Below are positions 17,816 to 27,388 of a stretch of DNA of 64,000 bases, one piece after another (position 1 is the stretch's first letter; each line of letters starts with the position of its first letter). Under the pieces are notes generated by a model that was not told the DNA's origin, made no database searches, and saw nothing but the letters and a program-made list of their open reading frames with translations. A program made the translations under genes and the position numbers. The stretch comes from Heliorestis convoluta (GTDB taxonomy: Bacteria; Bacillota; Desulfitobacteriia; Heliobacteriales; Heliobacteriaceae): the NCBI RefSeq assembly GCF_009649955.1, contig NZ_CP045875.1, forward strand, positions 2,337,501-2,401,500, given 5' to 3'.

Positions 17816-18753
17816 CACCAATTCAACGAAACGATTCTTTTGATCAGCAGAGCACCAATGATTTGACTTACTACGCCAGCAAGGAGCAATTGCTGGCCCA
17901 GGCTATGGGTGAGTAGTATGCTGATGTAAGTGGGGTTCATTACATAGAGAAAGATAAATATTACAATAGGCAATAACACAAGAATCATTCCCGACATTTT
18001 TCCTTGCGCTGATAAGCTTTTTATTTCTCCTTTTATTCGCTGTTTCTCTACCATCGTTTCCGCTAATGTTTGAAGGATTTTTATCAGGTTTCCTCCTGTT
18101 TCCTTAGAAATCATGATGGCTGTTGTGAACGTTTCAACATCTTCTGTAGGATTGCGTTGATAGAAAAGGTAAAAGGAATCTTCGTAACTTTTTCCTAGCT
18201 GAATGTCTTGAAATACAAGCTGAAGTTCTCGCTTCATAGGAGCAGGGGCTTCGTCAGCGACGATTTTTAAGGCATGTTGAAAACTATAACCAGACTGTAA
18301 ACTACTACAAAGAAAGTTAACGACATCAGGAAGTTGACGAGATAAGGACTCAATTTTCTTTCTAGCCAAATAAGAAAGAAAAATATGAACGCTTAAGGGG
18401 AAAAGGACAGTCACGATGATGCTACTTAGCAGTGATCTTGTAAGCAAGACGGTGAATAGAATCGTTGTAATCCATCCTGCACTTACATAGATCATGAATT
18501 TGGTTACTTCTATTTCTACAGAGGCTTTATTTAGTGCAGTTTGAAGCCAGGATGTAAAAGTAGCCTTCTGATTTGACGATTTTTTCAAGAGGAGTTTTGC
18601 TTCTTTGGAGATGGTGTTGTCAATTTTTTTTTCATTACGAAGACGTTTTATCATCATCTGTTGAAAAAATAAACCTTTAAGGAGTAAATAAAGAAAAAAG
18701 GTCAGAACTGTCCCCAAAGCAAGTAAGAGTAATGGGACAAGCAATTGTATCAC
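17815..18753 (-). CDS. tadB: Tad pilus assembly platform protein TadB
   Basis: This 312-aa inner-membrane T2SSF-family protein has hydrophobic segments at both ends and in the middle, and the motif LPDVVNFLCSSLQSGYSF. It starts with GTG overlapping the cpaF stop in GTGA, with AAGGGG as ribosome site. It partners TadC. Confidence 0.93.
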   Translation of the reverse strand: MIQLLVPLLLLALGTVLTFFLYLLLKGLFFQQMMIKRLRNEKKIDNTISKEAKLLLKKSSNQKATFTSWLQTALNKASVEIEVTKFMIYVSAGWITTILFTVLLTRSLLSSIIVTVLFPLSVHIFLSYLARKKIESLSRQLPDVVNFLCSSLQSGYSFQHALKIVADEAPAPMKRELQLVFQDIQLGKSYEDSFYLFYQRNPTEDVETFTTAIMISKETGGNLIKILQTLAETMVEKQRIKGEIKSLSAQGKMSGMILVLLPIVIFIFLYVMNPTYISILLTHSLGQQLLLAGVVSQIIGALLIKRIVSLNW

Positions 18754-20102
18754 CCCTTAATCTCAATACCTAAGGTTCTAAAGCGGATCTCTATCTTCGC
18801 TGGTAAGTCTGTAGAAACAAATTCTCCTCTGACTTTTCCGTTAGCACGGTCTTTGCTGTTAAAATAGTACAGATCTTGAAGTAAAATGGAGTCTCCTCCC
18901 ATGCCCGCAATCTCCGTAATATGGGTTACCTTTCGAGTTCCATCAGACATGCGCTCAATGAAGCATATTAAATCGATAGCACTATGAATCTGTTCCCTGA
19001 TGGCACGAAGAGGAAGATCTATTCCCGCATAAAGGGTCATGGTTTCAAGCCGGGATAGTGCATCGCGAGGTGAATTGGCGTGTACTGTTGACAAGGAACC
19101 GTTGTGACCTGTATTCATCGCTTGCAACATATCCAAAGTCTCTGCCCCTCTTACTTCGCCTACGATAATTCGGTCTGGTCTCATTCGCAGGCTATTGCGA
19201 ACTAAATCTTTAATGGTAATGGCACCTTTACCTTCAATATTCGGGGGACGAGCTTCTAAAGATATGACATGGGGCTGTAATAGTTTCAATTCGGCTGCAT
19301 CTTCAATGGTTATAATTCTTTCTCCCTCAGGAATAAAAGAACTTAATGTATTGAGTAAGGTGCTTTTTCCACTTCCCGTCCCGCCAGCCACCATAATATT
19401 GGCTTTTGCCTTAACAGCCTTGCTTAAAAAAAGGGACATTGCTTCGTTGAGTGAACCATACTGAATTAACTTTTCAATCGTTATAGGTTTGGATGAAAAC
19501 TTGCGAATTGTTAATAAGGGGCCTTTTAAGGAAATGGGGGGGATCACTGCATTGACCCTTGAGCCATTTGGTAAACGGGCATCTACCATGGGAGAGCTTT
19601 CGTCAATTCTTCTTCCTAAGGGAGCAACAATTTTATCGATGATTTGCAATACATGTTTGTCATCACGAAACTTGATTTCAGATACTTCAAGGCGGCCCTT
19701 TTTTTCTATATAAACTTGATGCGGTCCATTTACCATAATTTCACTGATGGAATCATCCATTAGGGCATGCTCTAATGGGCCAAACCCTCGTAACTCATCG
19801 AGTACGGAATGAAGAACCACTTCTCTTTCTCGTCGAGAAAGAGAAGGAAATTCTTTAGCAACCAAGTCATCTAGGAGCATTTCTAAGTAGGCCCCTATCG
19901 CTGTATCTGATTTCAAGGTAGGTACAAGTGTTGCATCAATTTGACTGATTAACTTGCGTTGTACAGTAACCAATGCAGAATTGTGATAAACATTTTCTGT
20001 AACCGTTTTGTGAATATCTTCTACTTGGGTTCCTTGGTCTTTCTTTTTGGTTTTATTATTTAGAGAGTCCTTTAAATTGGGGTTACCACTAGAAAATTCC
20101 AT
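18750..20102 (-). CDS. cpaF: Tad/Flp pilus secretion ATPase (CpaF/TadA type)
   Basis: This 450-aa type II/IV secretion ATPase powers pilus assembly. The Walker A motif GGTGSGKST is followed by the Asp box (IITIEDAAEL), Walker B region (RPDRIIVGEVRGAE) and His box (GHNGSLSTVHANSP). The N-terminal domain has the usual EVLDELRGFGPLE-like segment. GAGGGAA inside the end of tadZ is its ribosome site. Not to be confused with the tRNA deaminase TadA at 13797. Confidence 0.96.
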   Translation of the reverse strand: MEFSSGNPNLKDSLNNKTKKKDQGTQVEDIHKTVTENVYHNSALVTVQRKLISQIDATLVPTLKSDTAIGAYLEMLLDDLVAKEFPSLSRREREVVLHSVLDELRGFGPLEHALMDDSISEIMVNGPHQVYIEKKGRLEVSEIKFRDDKHVLQIIDKIVAPLGRRIDESSPMVDARLPNGSRVNAVIPPISLKGPLLTIRKFSSKPITIEKLIQYGSLNEAMSLFLSKAVKAKANIMVAGGTGSGKSTLLNTLSSFIPEGERIITIEDAAELKLLQPHVISLEARPPNIEGKGAITIKDLVRNSLRMRPDRIIVGEVRGAETLDMLQAMNTGHNGSLSTVHANSPRDALSRLETMTLYAGIDLPLRAIREQIHSAIDLICFIERMSDGTRKVTHITEIAGMGGDSILLQDLYYFNSKDRANGKVRGEFVSTDLPAKIEIRFRTLGIEIKG

Positions 20103-20105
20103 TTG

Positions 20106-21326
20106 CTATTCCCTCCCCCTACCAAAAATCCTTTTTAAAAAGGAAGTTTTTGGTTTTGAGGAAGGAGTAGAGGTGGTTTCAATCAAAGAACGACTCAAAG
20201 TGATTAATTGTTTTGCTACAGTTGAATCTTTATGCTGCAGTACAATAGGTTCTCCTGTATTGATGGAATACCTGATCAATTCTGAATTATCATCAATGAG
20301 AAACAAGTTTACTCTACCTAGAAACGCTTGGATGTCATCTACTTTCAATTCGCAAGAAGTTTGAAAACGGTTTAAAACCAACTCTATTTTATCGTCAGGT
20401 ACATTTAGTTTTTGAAGAGTATCCAAACCGCCTTTGACATTTTTAAGAGTTGGAATTTCCATGGTTGCCAAAAGTAAGATTTTATCGGCTCTTTCAATCG
20501 AACCAAGAACCACTTGATTGAAGAGTGGAGGTAGATCAATGATGATATAGTCATAAATTTGAGTATACAAGTCAATTATTTCTTGAATATCTTGGGCCTT
20601 AATCATTTCTGCTTGCTCAGGTTCAGTGGGTGCAGGAAGAACGTGAATGCCACTTGGATGAATTGTCACGTATTGAAGCAAGTCTTTCGGTTCTAGCCCC
20701 ATTCGGTCCGTAGGAATGTCAACAATTGTGTTTTTGGGTGTTAGATTGAGCATGTCAGCAACATCACCAAACTGTAAGTCCAGATCGATCAACAGGACGT
20801 CTTCTCGAGTTTCTTCTTTCAAGCTAACGGCTAGATTAATAGCTAAGATACTTTTCCCTACACCACCTTTGGTGCTGAAAACGACAATGATATTCGGCTC
20901 TCGGTTAGAAATTTGCTTCGGATTAGAGAGGAATTTTTGCTTTTGCTGCAGCTTCCATGCGTGAACTTCTAAAATGGAGTGATGGAGTTTAGACGATGTA
21001 AGAGGGAACTCTAAGAAGTCATTAGCACCTGCCTGCATGGCTTTACGAATGACATCGAGTGAAGCAGCAGTACCCATCAATATTACACCGATATAAGGGT
21101 AGAGCTCTTTAATCTTCTGGGTTGTTTCAAACCCTGTCATCTCTGGCATGTTTGCATCAATGATAGCTACGTCTGGCTGATATTTATCTATAAATTCAAG
21201 GGCTTCTTGACCCGTTAATGCTTCCCCTGTGACCTTAATATTTTCAAATGGTTCTATTAAAGCCTTGAACGTTTTTATGGATGTAGGATTGTTATTGACA
21301 AGCAATATTCGTATTTTTTTTCTCAT
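20106..21326 (-). CDS. cpaE: Pilus localisation protein TadZ/CpaE (receiver-like plus MinD/ParA ATPase)
   Basis: This 406-aa protein has an N-terminal receiver domain (residues ~1-125, with DANMPEMTGF around the phosphorylatable Asp) and a MinD-like ATPase (residues ~145-390, deviant Walker A FSTKGGVGKS). This domain order is typical of TadZ/CpaE, which places the pilus machinery in the cell. The conserved Asp is kept, so phosphorylation is possible, unlike many degenerate TadZ receivers. GGGGGGATAGAAGG precedes the ATG. Confidence 0.93.
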   Translation of the reverse strand: MRKKIRILLVNNNPTSIKTFKALIEPFENIKVTGEALTGQEALEFIDKYQPDVAIIDANMPEMTGFETTQKIKELYPYIGVILMGTAASLDVIRKAMQAGANDFLEFPLTSSKLHHSILEVHAWKLQQKQKFLSNPKQISNREPNIIVVFSTKGGVGKSILAINLAVSLKEETREDVLLIDLDLQFGDVADMLNLTPKNTIVDIPTDRMGLEPKDLLQYVTIHPSGIHVLPAPTEPEQAEMIKAQDIQEIIDLYTQIYDYIIIDLPPLFNQVVLGSIERADKILLLATMEIPTLKNVKGGLDTLQKLNVPDDKIELVLNRFQTSCELKVDDIQAFLGRVNLFLIDDNSELIRYSINTGEPIVLQHKDSTVAKQLITLSRSLIETTSTPSSKPKTSFLKRIFGRGRE

Positions 21327-21424
21327 CCTTCTATCCCCCCCTCAAACAAGTCATTTTGCAAATTCAGTTTCAGAAGCGCTAACATAAGGTCTGTATAGGT
21401 ATAGGAATGTGGCTTTGTTATTCT

Positions 21425-22783
21425 CTATTTTCTTTGTAGCTTTTCCGGCTGGCTTTGACAAGGCAGAAAATCAAGAATATCAAGATAGAGTCGATGATAA
21501 AACTGCCATCTTTCTTTGTCTTTTTCGGGTTCTATATTTTCCTTCTGATCACAAGCAAAAAGCAAAAGCTCTTTCGTGTATGTGTCACGATGTTCACGGA
21601 GAAGATTGCTCAAAGCTCTATCGTGATTTTCTGAGGTAATCTCTAGCTCTGCAATACGCTCTTTTGCATCGTCTAGTTTTTCTCGAAGATCATTCACCTT
21701 GTTCATTTGCTCTACTCGTAGAGCCTGCAGAGCTTTTTCATGTTCAATCTCTTTTTGTTGCATCTGCCGCTCTGTCTCTGCTTCTTTGTCTGTTACTTCT
21801 TTTTGCAATATGGACAAATGCTCTTTCAGCATTGCTTTTTCTTGTTGCTCTGTCTGCAACTGCTCTTGCCATGTGCCTTTGTCGCTTTCATAGCTTTCAC
21901 TTTTGCTTTGTAGGCTTTCGACTTTGCTTTGCAGCTCTTTGGTTTTACCCTCTGTTTCCTGTCCTGCTTTTTCTGCCAGCAGAGCCAGTCGGTTGAATTC
22001 CTCTTGGGCTTTCGCCAAAGTGCTTTCAGCAATTGCTACTCTTTCAAGAAGCTCTTTTTCTTTTTCTTCATACTGTATCTTTGCTTCTGCCAGTTTTTGT
22101 TGCACTTCCCTTGTTTCTTGCTCTGCAAAGGCTATCTTGTTCTGAAGGCTTTCTTGTTGATCCGCAAGGGGAGAACGTAAGGTAAGCCGAACTTCTCCAA
22201 GTATGCTGTAATAAAATAGCTTTTCTGCATCAAAAGGGCTCATTAGAAAAGTAATATAATTGGACTCGACAGATTTATTTTGACCTGTATCAATAACATA
22301 AACATTTTGGAAAATGGTTTTTACTATTTCTTGCTGGCTGTAAGGGGGTTTCAAGTACACGAGAATATCCACTTGGTCGCCATTTTGGATCTGTCCTCCA
22401 ACACCGCTGATTGAATCGACTTTCATTGTAATTGCTCGTTGGTCTTTAGGAACTAAGTAAGCTAGACCATCTTGTTTCCCCTGTACGATGCGCCCTAGGA
22501 TGATTTGTTCGCCTTTGTAAATGTTTTCTTTGGTAATTTTTCCGACAATCTGACTCTTAGATTGCAGAGCGCCTTCTACAACTTGTTGCCTAGTAACCTT
22601 GGAATTAGATAGATGCTTCTCGGTGATCAAGGTGTTTGCGGGAATATTCTCACTGGCTACAATGACACTTATCAATGAACCTGTTTCTATGGTTTTTTGC
22701 TGAAAAAAATAAAGCAAAAGACCTGTTATCGTCATAGCGATGGCAAGAGATAGAATTAATGCTTTTTTCTTAACTGTAGTCAA
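21425..22783 (-). CDS. cpaB: CpaB/RcpC-like pilus protein with long C-terminal coiled coil
   Basis: Residues ~10-30 form one membrane segment, then an SAF domain (VASENIPANTLITEKHL) and the RcpC/CpaB core to about residue 210. The last ~240 residues are an uninterrupted, highly charged coiled coil (many EK, QE and LQ heptads, residues ~215-400), much longer than standard CpaB of ~250-320 aa. The start is TTG at 22783 with AAGGAGGTG eight bases upstream. In diderms CpaB works with the outer-membrane secretin; no secretin gene is present here, fitting a Gram-positive cell in which the coiled coil may reach into the wall. Confidence 0.88.
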   Translation of the reverse strand: MTTVKKKALILSLAIAMTITGLLLYFFQQKTIETGSLISVIVASENIPANTLITEKHLSNSKVTRQQVVEGALQSKSQIVGKITKENIYKGEQIILGRIVQGKQDGLAYLVPKDQRAITMKVDSISGVGGQIQNGDQVDILVYLKPPYSQQEIVKTIFQNVYVIDTGQNKSVESNYITFLMSPFDAEKLFYYSILGEVRLTLRSPLADQQESLQNKIAFAEQETREVQQKLAEAKIQYEEKEKELLERVAIAESTLAKAQEEFNRLALLAEKAGQETEGKTKELQSKVESLQSKSESYESDKGTWQEQLQTEQQEKAMLKEHLSILQKEVTDKEAETERQMQQKEIEHEKALQALRVEQMNKVNDLREKLDDAKERIAELEITSENHDRALSNLLREHRDTYTKELLLFACDQKENIEPEKDKERWQFYHRLYLDILDFLPCQSQPEKLQRK

Positions 22784-22795
22784 AGATTCACCTCC

Positions 22796-23299
22796 TTATC
22801 CCGGCAGAAACAATGAACAGTACCAACGAAGGAGAATACCAATTCCTAAAAAAACACCGAGTGGGAGTGAACCAGTTGGCGAGATGGTACTAAAGTTTCG
22901 ATATAACAAAGCAAATCCAATGTTGCGAAAGACATATTTCAGCTTTCCTTGCAGTGCTAATACAATTAGTGCTACCAACCCAAATAGAATCAAACCATAT
23001 AGGGTGCCATGCATGACAATGGAAGTGCCTACGAATGCGCCAGAAGTGGCCAAGAACTTCACATCGCCTCCACCGACCCAACCCCAAACAAACGGTAGAA
23101 TCAGTAAGCCTAAGCCCAAAAAGGCGCCTAAAAGTGCATCAAAAATTCCATGAAAGCTCCCAAACCAGCCATGTAATGCCATAGCTGATATAAAAAATGA
23201 AAGTGTAGTCCAATTGTAAATTTTTTTGTAACGAATATCTGTGTAACAGACAATGAGTATGAATATGGACAAAAAGATGGAGATGATTGTATGAAGCAT
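22796..23299 (-). CDS. cpaA: Prepilin peptidase (TadV/CpaA type A24 aspartic protease)
   Basis: This 167-aa multi-spanning membrane protein has the two catalytic aspartate regions CYTDIRYKKIYNW near the N-terminus and GGGDVKFLA (GxGD motif) in the middle. It should cleave the Flp prepilin at its G/x-E-Y site. AGGAGGAG lies five bases before the ATG. The short length without a methylase domain is normal for TadV. Confidence 0.95.
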   Translation of the reverse strand: MLHTIISIFLSIFILIVCYTDIRYKKIYNWTTLSFFISAMALHGWFGSFHGIFDALLGAFLGLGLLILPFVWGWVGGGDVKFLATSGAFVGTSIVMHGTLYGLILFGLVALIVLALQGKLKYVFRNIGFALLYRNFSTISPTGSLPLGVFLGIGILLRWYCSLFLPG

Positions 23300-23321
23300 G
23301 TTTCTCCTCCTTTTGTATAGA

Positions 23322-23352
23322 GAACCGAATAGGTCTCAGACCTATTCGGTTC
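23322..23352 (-). promoter_or_regulatory. Perfect hairpin between flp and the prepilin peptidase gene
   Basis: A 15-bp perfect stem (arm GAACCGAATAGGTCT) with a single central base, no T-tract after it in the direction of transcription (TCTATACAAAAGG). It begins 17 bases after the flp stop. It is well placed to limit read-through or protect the flp mRNA so that pilin is made in excess over the assembly proteins; this role is inference. Confidence 0.7.
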
Positions 23353-23369
23353 AGGCGGGTCAGGGCTGG

Positions 23370-23534
23370 TTAATCAAGACTGGTGTTGATTTCTTCGTAT
23401 TTTGTTTCAAGTTTTGTACCGATTGCGGTGATTACGCCGATAAGCACAACTGCGATGAGGGCGAGTATAAGTCCATATTCAATCATGCCCTGACCAGATT
23501 CGTCGGTGATGAGAGTCGTTAAAAGTTTTTTCAT
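23370..23534 (-). CDS. flp: Flp-type pilin, 54 aa
   Basis: This short gene encodes a 54-aa prepilin beginning MKKLLTTLITDESGQGMIEY and continuing with a hydrophobic helix GLILALIAVVLIGVITAIG. The processing site is at SGQG/MIEYGL, with the E(+3)-Y pair typical of Flp pilins. GGAGGG lies just before the ATG. It is the first gene of the Tad operon. The polar tail is only about 15 residues. Confidence 0.95.
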   Translation of the reverse strand: MKKLLTTLITDESGQGMIEYGLILALIAVVLIGVITAIGTKLETKYEEINTSLD

Positions 23535-23728
23535 ACCAATCCCTCCTTGATGACCGCCTTCAATAATAAACTATTCAAAAAAATAGAAAAAAGTTCCAGA
23601 AACTTGATGTTACATGGGGAATAATGACGAATAATATCGAATTCTGGGTTGGGTGCGTAACCTTGATTTGCCAATACCGTTCTAAAGCTTTATATCCTGC
23701 ATAATCTTTACTTTCATATCATAGATAA

Positions 23729-23762
23729 AACCCCCTTACCTTTTTAAGTAAGGGGGTTACAG
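23729..23762 (-). terminator. Hairpin between paralog C and the Tad operon
   Basis: AACCCCCTTAC (23729-23739) pairs with GTAAGGGGGTT (23748-23758). Read on the minus strand a short TTTTATC follows. It separates the minus-strand gene at 23954 from flp. The remainder of 23535-23953 shows no gene; it must hold the flp promoter, which I could not place. Confidence 0.6.
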
Positions 23763-23953
23763 ATTATTGACAAAGTGTGCTCTGTATGGTTATTCAGGGG
23801 CAATTAATTGCCAGTATTCATAGGCTTGTCAATTCAGTATTTAACAAAAGAAACCAAAGAATAAGCCGTAATAGCGTCGTAACTTGAGGTAAGGTCATCA
23901 AAAACCTAGCCTATTCAGCCCAGTAATTTAGGAAGTTTTTGAAAACAGAAATT

Positions 23954-24376
23954 CTACTTTATGAAACACTTCTTGATTTTTCTTTTTTTCTTTTTACGCT
24001 TAACTGGCTTTCCGATTATTTGAACTTTCGCTACAGCTTTACACACCACTGGTTGAGGATAAATTATAGGAGGACAAAGTAAAGGTTTCGGAGGACATGG
24101 TGGGGGTGGGCATGGTGGCTTTGTATCCATGGCTGTTTCTAGCTTAAATTGAAGTAGCATCTCTTTCTTTATAATGGTTTTCAAAACTTGTTCAACTGTT
24201 TTGTTTAATGCTATCAGTTTATCCGGACAAATAGTTTTACTCTTTAAATAATGCTCTATTTTATCAGCCTCTGCGTTTATGAGATGGGCCAATGCTGTTT
24301 CTTCCAAGGCAATGGATTCAATTACATCGGTAATAGCCTCTTCACGAGTTCGCTTAGGAATCGTTGGCATCGTCAT
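23954..24376 (-). CDS. Small helical paralog C with Cys-Pro and Lys-rich tail, 140 aa
   Basis: It shares the family core: ESIALEETALAHLINAEADK and IIKKEMLLQFKLE. The tail differs from the others: PPCPPPPCPPKP with four to six cysteines, then a strongly basic end (KRKKKKRKIKKCFIK). The ATG at 24376 is seven bases after AGGAGG; an in-frame TTG six bases upstream is less likely. Cysteine and lysine-rich tails resemble spore coat proteins that are cross-linked, but this is only an analogy. It lies between the Tad operon and the double ATP-grasp gene. Confidence 0.87.
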   Translation of the reverse strand: MTMPTIPKRTREEAITDVIESIALEETALAHLINAEADKIEHYLKSKTICPDKLIALNKTVEQVLKTIIKKEMLLQFKLETAMDTKPPCPPPPCPPKPLLCPPIIYPQPVVCKAVAKVQIIGKPVKRKKKKRKIKKCFIK

Positions 24377-24558
24377 AGGCAAACCTCCTTACCAACGATA
24401 TATGCAGAAAAAAATGGAGCGGATGGTTGTCCTATAGATTTATATTGCATATTTTTCCTAATGTTATTACTATTTCTGCAGCAGTTTCTAATTTTAAAGG
24501 GCTAGACGACTTTTCGCCTAACCCTTTTTTGAACTGCTGAAAGAAAATCGTCAGGCCT

Positions 24559-27273
24559 TTAAATAAATCCGCCAATTCGTTTGCAGTATTGAAGTGGTGT
24601 CTGGAAAACTTTTTCAATCATGGATCGATCACAAGATTTGTACATAGCATCATAACCAGGTTTTGCATTTGATTCAATGAACCATAAATTTAGATTTTCA
24701 TCAAAAGCAAAATCTATGCCTAATTCCCCAAAGGTACCATACTCTTTTTCGATATAAACATAACAAGTGCGTAAAAATCGTTCAACTTTTTCTTTTAGTT
24801 TCTTTAGCTCATCATCTGATAGTTTAAAGTACTCAGCAAAAAAAACGTCAAACTCAAATACTTTTGAACCGGATTGCGTACTTGTAATCGGTGATTTTCT
24901 TACACCCATTCTTACAGGATAAGAGTGGATTTGCAAATCACCATTTATATCTCTTTGTAGAGTCGCTCTTAGGTCAATTTTTTTATCGTCAATCGTTATG
25001 AGAGGAATGGCTTGTTGTATCAGAACTTTTTTATTTGCGAAAAATAGTCTAACAGTTTCAGCAACTTCATGGACCGTCTCTAGTTCTTCTGAAAAAACTT
25101 GCCCTTTGAAATAGCTGTAAATAAATTTACCATTTCTTAATTTCTCTACATAGAAAATATCACGACCATTGCTACCTAAACAGTCTTTTATATAAAGCTT
25201 ATGAGAAAGATCGAACATTTTTTCTATAGATGCAATATCTGTAAACAGATTTGTAATGGGAAGATAAGGTTGCATTTTTTCATGCTTTGATAATTTTTCA
25301 TGTAAATCCCACTTATCAAAAAAGTATTGTGGATTCAATGTAATGATCTCTGGACAAAGAGCCAATTGTTCTCGGATATAATGCGACTTAATCTTTTGTT
25401 TTGGTAGTACACCGCCGCCGCGGTCATATAAAATATCAGGAAAAGGAAACTTTCTTCTTTCCCAACGGTCTAACATCTCATTGTAGTAGGTTCCGTTAAT
25501 TTTTTGATTAAGAAAGTCTACATCTTTAATTGAAAAAAAGTATAAGATTGTTTTCTCATATTTATTAGCAATTGCAAATTCTCGATGCCTGAATTTAGGT
25601 GTTTGGCGATGCATTCTTCGAATATGTCCATTGCTTAAAAAAGCAGCGATGACCGGTCCAAAACGAAGGCTATTATCTTCTACCACAAGCTGACAGCTTG
25701 TTCCCTCGATAAGACTAAGCTTATTCATGAGATCTGGACAGAAGTAAATTTCACCGGTGCTTTCTTCACATAAATTTGCTGTTACATTTTCTTCAGATAA
25801 TCCAACTTGTACAGAGATATTCTGATGAATGTCCAATCTTTCAAAAATTTTTCTAGGTACAGTAATACAGTGGGGTCTTAATTCAGAAGAACGATATAGT
25901 TTTACTTCAGTTGTATTTCGACCAGAGGTCATATTTCCTTGTATTAAGTATTTGGTATAATTCAGTATCGAAAGAAAGGGATAACTGGGCTCATCGATAT
26001 ATAGATCACTCGCCGTTGGATATTTTTCAGGCTTTGTATTTGCCTCAATAAACCATATTCTTCCTTGGGTGTCAACAGTAATATCCATGCCAATCTCAGC
26101 AAAAGTACCGAATTCTTTTTCAATGGCTTTCATAATTTCTAAGCTAACAGTTCGAACTTCAGCGTCTGTTGGAAAAAAAACATCTTTATCCTTCATGCGT
26201 GGGTAAAAATCTGCATATTCTATTTCTTCGCTTTCAATCGTTGTTATGGAATAGTCTTTTTTTGCAATACTTACCCTGTTGTATGCTATCGTCCATTTCC
26301 CACAATGATTTTTTTGCATTAAGACACGAGTATCAAAGTTCCTTCCTTCATACTTCATAATCTTGATGCCTTGTTGGAGGATAAACTTTTTGTTATTTAC
26401 GAAAGCGGACACTAGATCTTGCGTATCCCTTAAGTCTTGATAGACTTCTCGAAGGAGGCCATTTTTATAATAGACAACTACATATTCGTTATTTACTTTT
26501 TCAAATGACATTACTTCAAGTCCACGGCTGCCATAAAAGGATTTTAGAAAAATAAAGCGATGCTTTTCTATCATTTCTTCTAAATCCTTAAAGTCACGGT
26601 ACTCTACTGTATCTGGTAAATAAGGTCTAATTTGCGAGTTTTTGTTGAGCCGCTTAAATAATTGCCATTTTCCCAGATAGTCGCGACTGTTAATAAACGT
26701 AACATCTGAATGCTTTCTAAATTGCTCTCGAATATGCTTTACCAGTATTTTCTGTTCTGGATAAAAGCTAGCGCCTCGATCATAGATTACATCGGGCATG
26801 GGAAAGGTATCTTGTTTCCATTTATTTTCTTTAGTGTCAAACCAATATCCTTTTATAGATCTAGCAAACCAATTGATGTGGTCAATCGAAAAAAAATAGA
26901 GCAAACAGTGAGCCACTTCATTTGCAATAACCGTATTATAGAGAATCGGCTCCCTTTGATCTTTTTCAATAACATCCATGTATTTTGTATTGAGAAAAAC
27001 CCCTAGAACGGGTCCTAATTGAATCACCTTGTCTTTCCGCCAAATATTTAATGTGACTTTGTTAATCAGTTTAAGTTTGTTAAAACTATCCTCGCAAATA
27101 AAAAGTTCACGTCCCCTGGCTTCTTTTCGAATCACTATAACTTCTGCTTCTAAGGCCCCGCATTTTAAAATATAGTTTTCATTTTCTTTCACACCAAGCT
27201 CTTCCATTATCTTTTGATCGACTAAACATACCCCTTGCTTAAGCTCCCTCGATTTTATAATGTCTATATGCAT
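24559..27273 (-). CDS. Double-module ATP-grasp protein (YheC/YheD type), 904 aa
   Basis: Two complete modules lie in tandem (residues ~1-450 and ~455-904). Each has an N-terminal beta-rich domain (second copy contains ITVPRKIFERLDI), a middle segment with YFFSI..INW/VDF and FPDILYDRGGG, and an ATP-grasp domain ending in the metal-binding strand IGMDITVDTQ...WFIEANTKP or LGIDFAFDEN...WFIESNAKP. The resemblance is to the YheC/YheD family (ATP-grasp_YheCD), associated with spore coats in Bacillus where the two are separate genes. ATP-grasp enzymes join a carboxylate to an amine or thiol; the substrate here is unknown. Small paralogs C and D flank the gene. Confidence 0.9.
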   Translation of the reverse strand: MHIDIIKSRELKQGVCLVDQKIMEELGVKENENYILKCGALEAEVIVIRKEARGRELFICEDSFNKLKLINKVTLNIWRKDKVIQLGPVLGVFLNTKYMDVIEKDQREPILYNTVIANEVAHCLLYFFSIDHINWFARSIKGYWFDTKENKWKQDTFPMPDVIYDRGASFYPEQKILVKHIREQFRKHSDVTFINSRDYLGKWQLFKRLNKNSQIRPYLPDTVEYRDFKDLEEMIEKHRFIFLKSFYGSRGLEVMSFEKVNNEYVVVYYKNGLLREVYQDLRDTQDLVSAFVNNKKFILQQGIKIMKYEGRNFDTRVLMQKNHCGKWTIAYNRVSIAKKDYSITTIESEEIEYADFYPRMKDKDVFFPTDAEVRTVSLEIMKAIEKEFGTFAEIGMDITVDTQGRIWFIEANTKPEKYPTASDLYIDEPSYPFLSILNYTKYLIQGNMTSGRNTTEVKLYRSSELRPHCITVPRKIFERLDIHQNISVQVGLSEENVTANLCEESTGEIYFCPDLMNKLSLIEGTSCQLVVEDNSLRFGPVIAAFLSNGHIRRMHRQTPKFRHREFAIANKYEKTILYFFSIKDVDFLNQKINGTYYNEMLDRWERRKFPFPDILYDRGGGVLPKQKIKSHYIREQLALCPEIITLNPQYFFDKWDLHEKLSKHEKMQPYLPITNLFTDIASIEKMFDLSHKLYIKDCLGSNGRDIFYVEKLRNGKFIYSYFKGQVFSEELETVHEVAETVRLFFANKKVLIQQAIPLITIDDKKIDLRATLQRDINGDLQIHSYPVRMGVRKSPITSTQSGSKVFEFDVFFAEYFKLSDDELKKLKEKVERFLRTCYVYIEKEYGTFGELGIDFAFDENLNLWFIESNAKPGYDAMYKSCDRSMIEKVFQTPLQYCKRIGGFI

Positions 27274-27388
27274 GGTTAACCACCCTTTTACAAAAAGTAA
27301 CCAAACTTTTTTCTTGTCATAACCTGTAGTTAGTTAAGTTGTTTTTTCGACTTACCTAACTATTATGATAAAGAAAGGAAAGTTGTTC

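Noticed and set aside
24432-24617. 61-codon minus-strand frame after the double ATP-grasp gene
   Set aside because: TTG start without a ribosome site, overlapping the end of the ATP-grasp gene and running through a hairpin.
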